Positions 50,629-59,713 of a stretch of DNA of 64,000 bases are shown here, piece after piece. Source of the stretch: an uncultured Clostridia bacterium. GTDB taxonomy: Bacteria > Bacillota > Clostridia > Christensenellales > Aristaeellaceae. The translations under genes and the position numbers were made by a program. Position 1 is the stretch's first letter. The number at the start of each line of letters is the position of its first letter. Where the stretch lies: NCBI GenBank assembly GCA_934621485.1, contig CAKTUS010000003.1, positions 1 through 64,000 of the forward strand, given 5' to 3'. The notes under the pieces were generated by a model that saw only the letters and a program-made list of their open reading frames with translations, searched no databases and was not told the origin of the DNA.

Positions 50629-52920
50629 GGTTTGGGTCTCCTTTCGATGAGAAGTGTGAATTTTATGATCCCGTTTCGTGCTGCGGATGTCAAACAGGTT
50701 CAGCCGCAGCGCGTTGGAAACAACGCAAAAGCTGGACAGGCTCATGGCGGCTGCTCCAAACATGGGGTTTAGCTGCCAGCCAAAGAGGGGAATCCACACG
50801 CCTGCGGCCAGCGGGATGCCGATGACGTTGTAGATGAACGCCCAAAACAGGTTTTCGTGGATATTGCGCAGCGTGGCCCGGCTCAGGCGAATGGCGGCGG
50901 GCACATCGCTCAGGCGGCTGTTCATGAGCACCACATCCGCCGCGTCGATGGCCACGTCGGTGCCTGCGCCGATGGCAATGCCTACGTTTGCACGGGTCAG
51001 TGCGGGAGCGTCGTTGATGCCGTCGCCCACCATGGCTACCTTGCCCTGGGCGGAAAGCTGGCGTACCACGGCTTCCTTGCCGTCGGGCAGCACACCTGCG
51101 ATTACCTGATCCACCCCGGCCTGCGCGCCGATGGCCTGCGCGGTTTTTTCATTGTCGCCGGTGAGCATCACCACATGCAGCCCCATACCGTGCAGCTCTC
51201 GAATGGTCTGGGCGCTATCGGGCTTGATGGCGTCGGCCACGGCGATTACGCCAAGCAGCTTGCCGCCGCGGCTGAAGAACAGCGGGGTTTTGCCTGCGGC
51301 AGACAGGCGGCCGGCCTGCTCCTCCATATCGACGGGAACCGAAGCCTGCTGACGGATAAAGCGCAGATTACCCGCGGCCAGCGCTTCGCCGCGCAGACTG
51401 GCAGTCAGTCCGTTACCGGGCAAAGCCTCAAAGCCGTCTACCGCTTCGGCGCTCAGGTTCTTCTCCTGGGCGGCCTTCACCACGGCCCGTGCCAGCGGGT
51501 GCTCGCTTTTTTGCTCCAGAGCATAGGCGCTTTGCCACAAAAGGCTTTCCTCTATCCCGGCGACAGGCAGCACGTCAGTTACTACCGGTTCGCCGTTGGT
51601 GATGGTGCCGGTTTTATCCAGCGCAATCACGGTTACCTTGCCGGCTTCCTCCAGCGATGCGGCGGTTTTGAACAGGATGCCGTTTTTAGCGCCCATGCCG
51701 TTGCCCACCATGATGGCTACGGGCGTGGCCAGACCCAGCGCGCAGGGGCAGCTGATAACCAGCACGGAAATGCCGCGCGCCAGGGCGTAGCCAAAGGGCC
51801 GGCCAACCAGCAGCCATACGGCGATGGTCACGGCGGCAATGCCGATGACAATGGGCACAAATACGCCGCTGACCTTATCGGCCACCTTGGCGATGGGGGC
51901 CTTGGTGGCCGCCGCATCGCTCACCATGCGGATGATTTGAGACAGGGTGGTATCCTCGCCTACACGAGTAGCCCGGCAGGTGAGGAAGCCGGACTGGTTG
52001 ACCGTAGCGGCGGAAACCATGTCGCCGGGCTGCTTATCCACAGGAATACTTTCGCCGGTCAAAGCGGATTCGTTGATGGCGCTGGAGCCTTCTTCCACCA
52101 CACCGTCCACGGGGATGCTTTCGCCGGGGCGCACCACAAAGCGGTCGTCGGCTTTCACCTGGGCGATGGGCACGGTTACCTCCTGCCCGTCCCGCAGCAG
52201 GGTGGCGGTTTGGGGAGCCAGCTTCATCAGGCCCTTCAAGGCGTCGGTGGTACGGCCCTTGGAACGGGCCTCCAGCATTTTGCCCACGGTAATCAGGGTG
52301 AGAATCATGGCGGCAGATTCAAAATAGAACTCGTGCATATAGCCCATCACAGCCGACGCATCGCCTGTCTGCTGCGCAAAGGTCATGGCGAACAGGGCGT
52401 ACACGCTGTACAGATAAGAGGCGCTGGACCCCAGGGCAACCAAGGTATCCATGTTGGGGGAACGGCGCCACAGGCTTTTGAAGCCGCTGATAAAGAACTT
52501 TTGGTTGATGACCATGATGACGGTGGTCAGCAGCAGCTGGCAAAGGCCCATGGCCACATGATTGTCGCCAAAGAAGGGCAGGGGCCAGCCCCACATCATA
52601 TGGCCCATGGACATGTACATCAGCAGCGCCAAAAACAGCAGAGAAGCCAGCAGACGGCGTTTTAACGCAGGGGTTTCGTGGTCGGCCAGCGCATCGCCGG
52701 CCTGTTGAGCCGGCGCAGCCGTCCCCTTGACGCTGGCTCCATAGCCTGCGGCGGTTACGGCCTGAATGATCGCCTCGTCGCTGGCCGTGCCTTCTACACC
52801 CATGGAGTTGGTAAGCAGGCTCACCGAGCAGGACGTAACGCCCGCCACGGCGGACACGGCCTTTTCCACCCGGGCGCTGCATGCGGCGCAGCTCATGCCG
52901 GTTACGGTGTATTGCTTCAT
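50425..52920 (-). CDS. copA: Copper-exporting P1B-type ATPase with C-terminal CopZ-like domain
   Basis: An 831-residue Cu(I) efflux pump. N-terminal HMA domain with GMSCAAC (8-14). The transmembrane metal site is SCPCALG, the phosphorylation site DKTGT, the nucleotide site SEHPLARA and the hinge [11 protein letters not shown] and MxxSS-type motifs of the last two spans ([25 protein letters not shown]) mark the CopA subgroup. Unusually, residues about 765-831 are a second HMA domain with GMMCGHC, joined by an 18-residue polar linker. That tail looks like a fused copZ gene, and its own ribosome site is retained (see 50425-50628). It lies 18 bp after csoR. Confidence 0.95.
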   Translation of the reverse strand: MKQYTVTGMSCAACSARVEKAVSAVAGVTSCSVSLLTNSMGVEGTASDEAIIQAVTAAGYGASVKGTAAPAQQAGDALADHETPALKRRLLASLLFLALLMYMSMGHMMWGWPLPFFGDNHVAMGLCQLLLTTVIMVINQKFFISGFKSLWRRSPNMDTLVALGSSASYLYSVYALFAMTFAQQTGDASAVMGYMHEFYFESAAMILTLITVGKMLEARSKGRTTDALKGLMKLAPQTATLLRDGQEVTVPIAQVKADDRFVVRPGESIPVDGVVEEGSSAINESALTGESIPVDKQPGDMVSAATVNQSGFLTCRATRVGEDTTLSQIIRMVSDAAATKAPIAKVADKVSGVFVPIVIGIAAVTIAVWLLVGRPFGYALARGISVLVISCPCALGLATPVAIMVGNGMGAKNGILFKTAASLEEAGKVTVIALDKTGTITNGEPVVTDVLPVAGIEESLLWQSAYALEQKSEHPLARAVVKAAQEKNLSAEAVDGFEALPGNGLTASLRGEALAAGNLRFIRQQASVPVDMEEQAGRLSAAGKTPLFFSRGGKLLGVIAVADAIKPDSAQTIRELHGMGLHVVMLTGDNEKTAQAIGAQAGVDQVIAGVLPDGKEAVVRQLSAQGKVAMVGDGINDAPALTRANVGIAIGAGTDVAIDAADVVLMNSRLSDVPAAIRLSRATLRNIHENLFWAFIYNVIGIPLAAGVWIPLFGWQLNPMFGAAAMSLSSFCVVSNALRLNLFDIRSTKRDHKIHTSHRKETQTMEKTLQVEGMMCGHCEAHVKQALEALPQVAQATADHVSGKVVVKLNADVSDADLAQAVKAAGYKVKG

Positions 52921-52938
52921 AAACGAACGTAAACCTCC

Positions 52939-53238
52939 TTATTTCATCAGCTTTTGAAGGGTGGCCATCAGGTCGTCAATCACGTCGTCCTTGCCGGCGC
53001 GAATGTCGTTGACCACGCAGGTGTGAATGTGGTTGCTGAGCAGCTCCCGGTTAAAGGCATTCAGCGCGGCGGATACGGCGGAGGACTGGGTTAGTATGTC
53101 CGTGCAATAAGCATTTTTTTCAACCATGCCGCGAATTCCTCGAATTTGGCCCTCAATGCGGCTTAGACGGTTCAGCAGCGCTTTCATTTCCGCGGAGGAG
53201 CGCTGCTTGGTTTTGTGGCAGGGGCAAGTGTTTTCCAT
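52939..53238 (-). CDS. csoR: CsoR copper-sensing repressor
   Basis: A 99-residue, all-helical Cu(I) sensor. The copper ligands have the canonical spacing: Cys45 in NAYCTDILTQ, His70 and Cys74 in NHIHTC, with 25 and 4 residues between them. The RIEGQIRGI block of the CsoR/RcnR family is present, and an N-terminal CPCH adds further thiols. The start at 53238 follows AAAGGAGG. It represses its own operon (csoR-copA) from the operator in its promoter at 53268-53284; copper binding releases it. Confidence 0.95.
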   Translation of the reverse strand: MENTCPCHKTKQRSSAEMKALLNRLSRIEGQIRGIRGMVEKNAYCTDILTQSSAVSAALNAFNRELLSNHIHTCVVNDIRAGKDDVIDDLMATLQKLMK

Positions 53239-53262
53239 GGCTTGCGCCTCCTTTCGGCACAT

Positions 53263-53291
53263 ATAATATACCCCCACAGGGTATTTGTCAA
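53263..53291 (-). promoter_or_regulatory. csoR-copA promoter
   Basis: Minus-strand TTGACA (53286-53291), 17-bp spacer, TATTAT (53263-53268). The spacer is occupied by the CsoR operator. Confidence 0.85.
53268..53284. promoter_or_regulatory. CsoR operator
   Basis: ATACCCCCACAGGGTAT, a near-palindrome with the C-run/G-run centre typical of CsoR sites (consensus TACCCCN-GGGGTA). It lies exactly between -35 and -10. Confidence 0.9.
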
Positions 53292-53468
53292 TAATGAAAA
53301 AAGGCCGAATTTCAAAATTGGGGCAAAGTTTTTTTGCCCTGTGCAAAGCATATCGGCGGCATCATGAATGAGGGTTGCGGCCAACTGATTTTGTAGCATG
53401 GATTTCTGCCCTGGCGATAGGGGAAGGAAGCAGGGCAGGGGATGAAAGAAGCGGCCCTGAATGGTGTT

Positions 53469-53491
53469 CACAGGCTTCTTCAAAACCCGTT
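53469..53491 (+). repeat. Left flanking direct repeat of element copy 10
   Basis: A 23-bp sequence beginning CACAGGCTTCTTCAAA. It recurs at 53668-53690 with 20 of 23 identities, directly outside the element. Confidence 0.85.
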
Positions 53492-53667
53492 CAGACTGTC
53501 GAAAAACTCCTGGGAGGCATCGGAGGGTCGCAGCCATCCGATTTCAGCTGCCTTGCGCAGCAAGGCTTTCCTTACGCTCTTTGCCGCCCGGCGAGCCGCA
53601 GGCGAGCAGGCAAAGAGCGCTTCTCGGCAGAAAAGATCGCCGTCAGGCGAGCTTTTTGGACGGTCTG
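53492..53667 (+). repeat. Dispersed intergenic element, copy 10 (complete, 176 bp)
   Basis: Forward orientation with the clearest ends: CAGACTGTCGAAAAACTCC at the left and GCTTTTTGGACGGTCTG at the right. Read inward, the two ends match at 13 of 15 positions. It contains CGGAGGGTCGCAGCCATCCG, CTGCCTTGCGCAGCAAGGC, CTTTGCCGCCCGGCGAGCCG and the terminal GATCGCCGTCAGGCGAGC hairpin. A 23-bp direct repeat flanks it. It lies between the csoR promoter and the pseudogene. Confidence 0.9.
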
Positions 53668-53690
53668 CACAGGCTTCTTCAAAGCCCACT
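53668..53690 (+). repeat. Right flanking direct repeat of element copy 10
   Basis: The partner of 53469-53491; the first 16 bases are identical. Confidence 0.85.
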
Positions 53691-53770
53691 TGACATTGTT
53701 CAGAAATCCTATTCAAACACTTTTGCCTTTTTTTCAAGGGTTTGTTTGCTGCTCTGATGGTTTTTCCAAC

Positions 53771-53806
53771 GAAAAGCGGCGGCCATCCGTTTTGATGACC
53801 GCCGCT
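53771..53806 (-). terminator. Terminator after the surface-protein pseudogene
   Basis: A 13-bp stem with one wobble or mismatch (AGCGGCGGCCATC at 53775-53787 with GATGACCGCCGCT at 53794-53806), followed by TTTTCG on the minus strand. It lies 14 bp after the inferred original stop codon. Confidence 0.72.
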
Positions 53807-53820
53807 GGGCGCTTGCCGAT

Positions 53821-56127
53821 TTAGTGTGTCTGCTGGTTCTTTTTGCCACGAACCATACTCCCGGCCGCAAATTTTGCACTTCGCTTTAGCAACGCAGGTT
53901 GCCGCTTCATCCGTGTGTGCGGCAAGCTCTCCTTTTGCTCCGCAAACACATTCTTTCCAGTGCTCGGCTTCGTCAGCCGTCCATTCGCCGGCATACCGGT
54001 GGCTTACAATCAGCTTGTAACTGGTTTCCGCAGCCTCATAGGTTTCCGTTTGAGCCGCACGGATGATGATGGTGACCTCGCCTGCCGTATGAGCCGTAAT
54101 GATGCCGGTTACGGGATCAACCGAGGCAACGGCGCTGTTGCTGCTTTCGTAAGAAAGGGTTCCCTTGGCTGAAGCCGCACGGGCTGGCAACAGCTCGGTG
54201 CATGTGGCGGCGCGGTCGCTTGTGTCTACGGTAATGGTTTGCGCCATTCGCGTAACGGCCGGGTAGCGAATGGTGAAGGTATACTTGCGGCCGTTATCGC
54301 TGATGCCCTGACCATTCTGTACTTCGCAGACCACCGCCCTGTTTTCAGAAGCGTCGTCAAAGGGGGCGAACTGCGTGGAATCCGTCCATGAATGGATTTT
54401 CAGCTTTGTGACGTCGAAGGTGCTGTCAAAATAGGAATAGTTTATTGCAGTCAGCGTAACCGCTAGCTCCGGTTCCTCACCCAGTGCCCAGGTGGAAGAA
54501 GAATCTTTTCCCTTCCACGCCACATCTGGAGCAGAAATATCAGAATCGGAAATGGAACCAGACCAATTGAAACCACGCCAGTTACGATAGAGATCTTTAA
54601 CGCTGCCGCCAAGGACGGGATCCTGCCAAATGGAGAGCTGGCCGTTTGCGGAGTTGATGCGGTGGGCCACCCCCAGATAGGTGCCGTTATAGAGCTTGCA
54701 GCGCTGAATGGCATAGAAGCCGCTTTGATCATCAGACAGAGCGAGCTTTTCAACAAGCTCATCCGAGAAAGAATCGGGAACCTCAAGGAGCAGCTCGCCG
54801 CGCTGAAGCTGGGCAGGCTTCACCTGCACAACGGAGGAGTCGTCGGTAATGGTTCCGGAAATCTTGCTGGGGCTGTTATGGATCGTTTCAAGCGTGCACT
54901 GGCCCTCGGCTGCAAAGTCCTTTGTGTGGAACGTGCCCGTGAATGTGGAATCCTTTAACGTAAACTTGGAGGCGACATATACCGTGCCGCCTATTTCGCT
55001 TTTTTCCAAGGTAACCTCGTTTATATCGTTCATGGTTGCGGAAATGGCGCCGCTACAGTTCTTCAGCAGCAACGAGGCGGCGCTTGGGGAGGAGGAAGAG
55101 TAGGGAATATACTTAACATCCAGCAACAACGAGTCGAGGGTCATTTGCGTGACACCGCTCATGAGACGGGTGGTCTCAAGCGTAAGGCAATACTTTTCTC
55201 CATCCTTACTCTTAATGGTTAGATGATCCTTTTGAACGCGCGCTTCATTGGCTGTGCAGTTGCTCAAAAGAACAATCGTACCGTTTTCAGCAATGTTGCT
55301 TAGGGCTTTAGACAGGGTTTGCAACGGGGCGTCGGAGGTGCTGCCAACATTGTTGTCGCTGCCGTTAACAGCATCCACATAAAGGATAGAAAATGGCCGG
55401 CAGGGAAACCGTGCCTTGGGCCTCCAAACTGCCGAATCTGCCGCTAGAATTACGCAGAACATACGGCGCTTTCGGGACAAGGGTCAGTTTTAACGTTCCT
55501 GTTTCCGTGAGCGTGGGCTTGGCAGCGCCGTTATAGATCTGGCTGCTGCTGCCGTTTCTCCAGGTAAAAGTGAAAACCGTGGCCAAATCCACCCCGTCAA
55601 ACAGATTGCTGACGGTGGGAGCAATGGTATGGCCCACTTGCATGTTGGCAGGCAAGGTCGATGGCGGGCTTGACAGCCAGATCTTTGACGAGATTGATTT
55701 GGCAGTTTTGCAACATGTTGATTGGCGCACAACCATAGTCAACGTAGGTCGTTCCTTTTCCTTGGTTGGCCAACGTACCGTTGCCGGTGACATTAGCCTT
55801 CCAAATACATTTGCTGCCCACATCGCCTGTTATGATAATCGTGCCATTGTTGATAAACGTGCCGGAAACAGTGAGATTGTATCCGCGTACGGTAAAGCGT
55901 ACGTCCTCGTTAATCTGAATAACCTTGTTGCCGGAATTCAGGGAACGGGTGGTGTGGGTAAAATCTCCGGCAACACAAATTTTGGTTACGCTGCTGTCAG
56001 CCAGTGCGGCTGCAAGCTCTGCGCTGGTGATAACATTCACTTCACCGCTTTCGGCAAACGTAATCATCGGGCAAAGCAGCAGCGCAACGCACAGGGTAAG
56101 CAGCCAGCCAAGCTTTCACGTTTTCAT
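53821..56127 (-). pseudogene. Decayed cell-surface protein gene (nonsense codon plus frameshifts)
   Basis: An exported repeat-type surface protein gene. The start ATG at 56127 has GGAGG and a promoter, but codon 4 is TGA (56116-56118), inside what is otherwise a good signal peptide (KLGWLLTLCVALLLCPMITFA). The first part then reads to about 55660. A frameshift there moves the frame to LPANMQVGHTIAPTVSN. A second, near 55381-55400, moves it to ILYVDAVNGSDNN, the start of a pectate-lyase-like right-handed helix segment. An Ig-like segment (ASVDPVTGIITAHTAGEVTI) and a Cys-containing tail (HWKECVCGAKGE, CKICGREYG) end the protein. A third likely shift near 53850-53870 restores KNQQTH and a TAA at 53821. 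The open frame continuing past this into the repeat element is not protein-like. Several independent lesions make decay more likely than sequencing error, though error cannot be excluded. Confidence 0.8.
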
Positions 56128-56176
56128 TTCCGTTCCTCCATCCCGTCCACACAGAAGTAACCATTGTTATTGGCTT

Positions 56177-56205
56177 AGTATAGTGCTTTTTGGAAGAAAA
56201 AGCAA
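56177..56205 (-). promoter_or_regulatory. Promoter of the surface-protein pseudogene
   Basis: Minus-strand TTGCTT (56200-56205), 17-bp spacer, TATACT (56177-56182), 50 bp before the start codon. Confidence 0.6.
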
Positions 56206-56230
56206 GAAACAACAGTCAAAGAAGAAACAA

Positions 56231-56269
56231 AGAAAAAAATGGGCTGCCTGCGCAGCGCGCAGGCGGCCC
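56231..56269 (-). terminator. Terminator of the zinc/cadmium resistance operon
   Basis: A 13-bp stem (GGGCTGCCTGCGC at 56241-56253 with GCGCAGGCGGCCC at 56257-56269, one mismatch) followed on the minus strand by ATTTTTTTC. Confidence 0.9.
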
Positions 56270-56290
56270 GAACCGGTGAAGGCCAGCTGG

Positions 56291-58135
56291 TTATTTTTCT
56301 TTTCCAAGAGCGCGGGTAGCGTTCAGCACGGCCAGCACGCACACGCCCACGTCGGCAAACACGGCGCCCCACATATCGGCGAGACCTACGGCCACCAGCA
56401 GCAGCACCAGCAGCTTTACGGCCAGCGCGAAAACGATGTTCTGCCGGGCGATGGAAAGGGTACGGCGACTGATGCGCATGGCCACGGCCAGCTTGCGGGG
56501 GTCGTCGTCCATCAGTACCACGTCGGCGGCCTCTACGGCGGCGTCGCTGCCCAAAGCGCCCATGGCTACGCCAACGTCCGCACGGGTCAGCACAGGCGCG
56601 TCATTGATGCCGTCGCCCACAAACACCAGCGTACCCTTGCCGCTCTTCTCCTTCAGCAGGCGCTCCACATGCTCCACCTTTTGGGCGGGCAGCAGCTGGG
56701 CGTGAAACTCGTCCATGCCCAGACGGCTCGCCACGGTTTCGGCCACGGCCTGGCTGTCGCCGGTGAGCATCACGGTTTTACGCACGCCCTCCTTATGCAG
56801 GGCGGCAATGGCGTCCGCCGCGCCGGTTTTCACCTCGTCCTCAATGACAATGTGGCCCAGATAGGTCTGGTCGCTGGCTACATGCACCACGGTGCCGGTA
56901 TGAGGGCAGTTGGGCACGGTTACGCCCTGGGCGGCCATCAGCTTTTGATTGCCTACCGAAATCAGGCGGCCGTCCCATTGGGCCGTCAGGCCCTGGCCGG
57001 CGATTTCTTTCACATCGGTCAGCACGGAGGCGTCTACAATGCCCTGCCAGCCGGACACGATGGAGCGGCTGATGGGGTGGTTGGACTGGCTTTCCACCGT
57101 GGCGGCCATGCGCAGCAAATCGTTTTCGCTTACATGGTCGGGATGCACCACCGTTACGTGGAAGCTGCCCCGGGTAAGGGTGCCGGTTTTGTCAAACACC
57201 ATGATATCGGCCTTGGCCAGGGCTTCCAGATAGTTGCTGCCCTTCACCAGGATGCCGTTGCGGCTGGCACCGCCAATGCCGCCGAAGAAGGCCAGCGGCA
57301 CGGAAATCACCAGCGCGCAGGGACAGCTGACCACCAGAAAGCTCAGAGCGCGCATGCCCCATTCGCGCCACGCGCCGCCAAACAGCAGCGGGGGAAGCAG
57401 GAACAAAAGCAGGGCTGCGCCGCATACCGCAGGGGTGTAAACCCGGGCAAAACGGGTGATGAAGCTTTCCACATGGGCCTTTTTGTCGCTGGCGTTTTCC
57501 ACCAGGTCCAGAATCTTGGCCACGGTGGAATCGGTGTACGCCTTGGTAGCGCGCACCCGCAGCAGGCCCGACTGGTTAATGCAGCCGCTGATAACGCTGT
57601 CGCCGGTTTCTACCTGCCGGGGCATGCTTTCGCCCGTGAGCGCGGCTGTGTCCAGCGTAGAGGAACCCTCCACCACAACGCCGTCCAACGGAATACGCTC
57701 GCCCGCGCGAATGACCAGAATATCGCCTACCGCCACTTCCTCCGGATCAACGGTAACCACCTGACCGTCCCGCTCCACATCCGCCGTTTCGGGGCGAATG
57801 TCCATCAGGCTGGAAATGGAGGCGCGGGATTTACCCACCGCCACCTGCTGGAACAATTCACCCACCTGGTAGAGCACCATCACGGCCACGGCCTCGGTGT
57901 ACTCGCCAACGGCAATGGCGCCAATGGTGGCGATAGCCATCAGGAAGTTTTCGTCAAACAGCTGGCCGTGGATGATGCCCTCGGCAGCCTCCTTCAAAAC
58001 CCCAAAGCCTACCAACAGATAGGCCGCCAGAAACAGCGCAAGCTTGACAACGTTTTGGGAAACCAACAGCCCGGCTGCAAACAGCGCCACGCTGGCCACA
58101 ATGCGGTACAGCTCTTTCTTCTGCTTACGGGTCAT
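56291..58135 (-). CDS. zntA: Zn/Cd/Pb-exporting P1B-type ATPase
   Basis: A 614-residue heavy-metal efflux ATPase. The membrane metal site is SCPCALV, the phosphorylation site DKTGTLT, SNHPISRS contains the nucleotide-binding HP motif, and [12 protein letters not shown] is the hinge. The Asp in the last span region (FADVGVCVLAVLNATR) is typical of the Zn/Cd/Pb group (ZntA/CadA). The protein has no N-terminal HMA domain; that domain is encoded by the separate small gene just upstream (58171-58389). The metal is assigned from the motif pattern and the ArsR/CadC-type regulator in the operon. cadA is an equally good name. Confidence 0.92.
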   Translation of the reverse strand: MTRKQKKELYRIVASVALFAAGLLVSQNVVKLALFLAAYLLVGFGVLKEAAEGIIHGQLFDENFLMAIATIGAIAVGEYTEAVAVMVLYQVGELFQQVAVGKSRASISSLMDIRPETADVERDGQVVTVDPEEVAVGDILVIRAGERIPLDGVVVEGSSTLDTAALTGESMPRQVETGDSVISGCINQSGLLRVRATKAYTDSTVAKILDLVENASDKKAHVESFITRFARVYTPAVCGAALLLFLLPPLLFGGAWREWGMRALSFLVVSCPCALVISVPLAFFGGIGGASRNGILVKGSNYLEALAKADIMVFDKTGTLTRGSFHVTVVHPDHVSENDLLRMAATVESQSNHPISRSIVSGWQGIVDASVLTDVKEIAGQGLTAQWDGRLISVGNQKLMAAQGVTVPNCPHTGTVVHVASDQTYLGHIVIEDEVKTGAADAIAALHKEGVRKTVMLTGDSQAVAETVASRLGMDEFHAQLLPAQKVEHVERLLKEKSGKGTLVFVGDGINDAPVLTRADVGVAMGALGSDAAVEAADVVLMDDDPRKLAVAMRISRRTLSIARQNIVFALAVKLLVLLLVAVGLADMWGAVFADVGVCVLAVLNATRALGKEK

Positions 58136-58170
58136 GCCTTTTGCCTTCTTCCTTTTTCATTGGTCTGGGC

Positions 58171-58389
58171 TCAGCGCACCAGCGTGCAATCCGGCTCCAC
58201 CTTGCGCATGGTCTTTTCCACTTCGTCCAGGATGCGGTCAAAATCAGCGTCGTTTGCTTCCAGCGTCAGCTTCTGCGTCATAAAGTTGACCACCACATGG
58301 TCCACGCCGGGCAGCTTGGCAATGGCGTTTTCCATTTTTGCAGCGCAGTTGGCGCAGTCCAGGTCCATCAGCTTGAATACCTTTTTCAT
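58171..58389 (-). CDS. Stand-alone heavy-metal-associated (HMA) domain protein
   Basis: A 72-residue ferredoxin-like metal-binding protein. The motif LDCANCAAK (10-18) replaces the GMTCxxC of copper chaperones; the DCxxC form with a preceding acidic residue is found in the N-terminal domains of Zn/Cd ATPases. It lies 35 bp upstream of zntA, which lacks this domain, so it probably works with that pump in trans. AGGAGG precedes the ATG. Confidence 0.9.
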   Translation of the reverse strand: MKKVFKLMDLDCANCAAKMENAIAKLPGVDHVVVNFMTQKLTLEANDADFDRILDEVEKTMRKVEPDCTLVR

Positions 58390-58411
58390 GGGGAAGCCTC
58401 CTTTGAATCAT

Positions 58412-58774
58412 TCACTCTGTCACGTGCTCCACGCCTTGGTCCAGAATGGCGACCACGTGACTGTCGGCCAGGGAATAGAACATGGTTTTGCCGTCGCGGC
58501 GGCTTTTTACCAGCTTGTTTTTTTTCAGAACGCTCAGCTGGTGGGATATGGCGCTTTGCGTCATATTCAGCAGGGTGGCGATATCGCACACGCACATTTC
58601 GCTGGCGAACAGGCAGTACAGAATCCGGATGCGGGTGGAATCGCCAAAGATTTTGTACAGCTCGCTCAGGTCGAACAGCACATCCTCGTTGGGCATTTCC
58701 CGCTGCACCTTCTTCACGATTTCCTCATGCACGTGCATGTATTCGCAGCCCATTTGCTCGGTTTCCTGCGGCAT
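58412..58774 (-). CDS. ArsR/SmtB-family metal-responsive repressor (CadC-like)
   Basis: A 120-residue winged-helix repressor that leaves DNA when it binds metal. The alpha-3 metal site reads EMCVCD (59-64), close to the ELCVCD of CadC/ArsR. Cys10 near the N-terminus could complete a CadC-type thiolate site, and His106/His117 with Asp104 could form a SmtB-type alpha-5 site. The recognition helix is TQSAISHQLSVLKKNKLV. The start at 58774 follows AAGGAGG. It controls its own operon, with the HMA protein and zntA, from the operator at 58797-58810. Confidence 0.92.
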   Translation of the reverse strand: MPQETEQMGCEYMHVHEEIVKKVQREMPNEDVLFDLSELYKIFGDSTRIRILYCLFASEMCVCDIATLLNMTQSAISHQLSVLKKNKLVKSRRDGKTMFYSLADSHVVAILDQGVEHVTE

Positions 58775-58796
58775 AACGATCGCCTCCTTGAACAAT

Positions 58797-58810
58797 TGAA
58801 CATTTGTTCA
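58797..58810. promoter_or_regulatory. ArsR/SmtB-type operator
   Basis: TGAACATTTGTTCA: inverted TGAACA/TGTTCA arms with a 2-bp centre, matching the ATGAACA-type sites of the family. It lies between the -10 and the start codon of the repressor gene. Confidence 0.82.
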
Positions 58811-58815
58811 TATGA

Positions 58816-58844
58816 ATAATAGAACAATCCGGTCAAGATGTCAA
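58816..58844 (-). promoter_or_regulatory. Promoter of the zinc/cadmium resistance operon
   Basis: Minus-strand TTGACA (58839-58844), 17-bp spacer, TATTAT (58816-58821). Confidence 0.82.
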
Positions 58845-58852
58845 GCCCTAAA

Positions 58853-58882
58853 TTGACGAAAATGAAAAAAATGTGCTATGAT
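58853..58882 (+). promoter_or_regulatory. Promoter for the HAD phosphatase gene
   Basis: TTGACG (58853-58858), 18-bp spacer, TATGAT (58877-58882), 34 bp before the start; divergent from the metal operon. Confidence 0.65.
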
Positions 58883-58915
58883 ACCGCAGTGAACAAGAAA
58901 ATGGGGGTGCCATGG

Positions 58916-59692
58916 ATGATTCGCCTGGTTGCGACCGACCTGGACGGAACGCTGCTGGAGGACGGCCGCCTGCCCGAAGGAACCTTTGAGGCCGTGCGCG
59001 CCCTGAAGGCGGCGGGCGTGCGCTTTGCCGCGGCCAGCGGGCGCACCTATGGCAACTTGCGCCGCCTGTTTGCGCCCGTGGCGGATGAAATTGCCTATGT
59101 ATGTGAAAACGGGGCCATGTGCGTAGCGGACGGGGTGGTGTCGGATATCATCGCGATTCCGCCTGCGGAGGCCCGAGAGATCATTGCAGATATCGAGGCG
59201 GCGGGCATGAATTTGCTGATCAGCGGCCGGCATACCACCTACCTGCTGGATCAAAACCGAAAGTACACGGACGATATTGTCTACCGCCTGCGCAATACGG
59301 TGACCATTGTGGATTCGCCGGAGGACATCGCCGAGCCCATGCTGAAGATTTCGGGCCAGATTGACCAGGGGCTTGAGCAGATTGCGCCCGTGCTGCTTCA
59401 AAAGTGGAGCGGCCGCGCCACGGCCACGGTATCCGGGCAGGACTGGTTTGATTTTACCTGGGCCAACAAGGGCCAGGGGATGCAGAATCTGCTGCGGCGG
59501 CTGGGCATACCGGCGGCGGAAACCGCCGCCTTCGGCGACAATTTTAACGATGAAACCATGCTGGACCTGGTGGGGTACCCCTTCATCATGATAGAAGCGG
59601 ATAAACGTCTGCACAAGCCGGACTACCGCCTGTGCGAAAAGGAACTGCCCATTTTGCGCCGCATTGCGCAAAGCACGGGCAGACGGTTTTAA
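58916..59692 (+). CDS. Cof-type HAD-superfamily phosphatase
   Basis: A 258-residue hydrolase of the Cof/YbjI group, which dephosphorylates small metabolites such as sugar phosphates and flavin mononucleotide. Motif I is DLDGTLL with nucleophile Asp8 and Asp10, motif II is AASGRT, the motif III lysine is in NKGQGM, and motif IV is GDNFNDETML. A C2-type cap lies between motifs II and III. The ATG at 58916 directly precedes the conserved strand and has GGGGGTG upstream; the first in-frame ATG at 58838 is unlikely since it precedes the promoter. pyrR follows by 21 bp. Confidence 0.9.
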   Translation: MIRLVATDLDGTLLEDGRLPEGTFEAVRALKAAGVRFAAASGRTYGNLRRLFAPVADEIAYVCENGAMCVADGVVSDIIAIPPAEAREIIADIEAAGMNLLISGRHTTYLLDQNRKYTDDIVYRLRNTVTIVDSPEDIAEPMLKISGQIDQGLEQIAPVLLQKWSGRATATVSGQDWFDFTWANKGQGMQNLLRRLGIPAAETAAFGDNFNDETMLDLVGYPFIMIEADKRLHKPDYRLCEKELPILRRIAQSTGRRF

Positions 59693-59713
59693 CCTGAAAA
59701 AGGAGGAAGCCAT

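Noticed and set aside
53480..53820. C-terminal extension of the surface-protein frame through element copy 10
   Set aside because: The extension is translated repeat sequence past a terminator hairpin. The same peptide-like strings appear at other element copies in other frames, so it is read-through after a frameshift, not protein.
56116..56118. TGA at codon 4 as a recoded Trp or selenocysteine
   Set aside because: TGA is used as a normal stop by many intact genes here (for example feoA, aspA and oppF), no SECIS-like hairpin is evident, and the same gene has several frameshifts.
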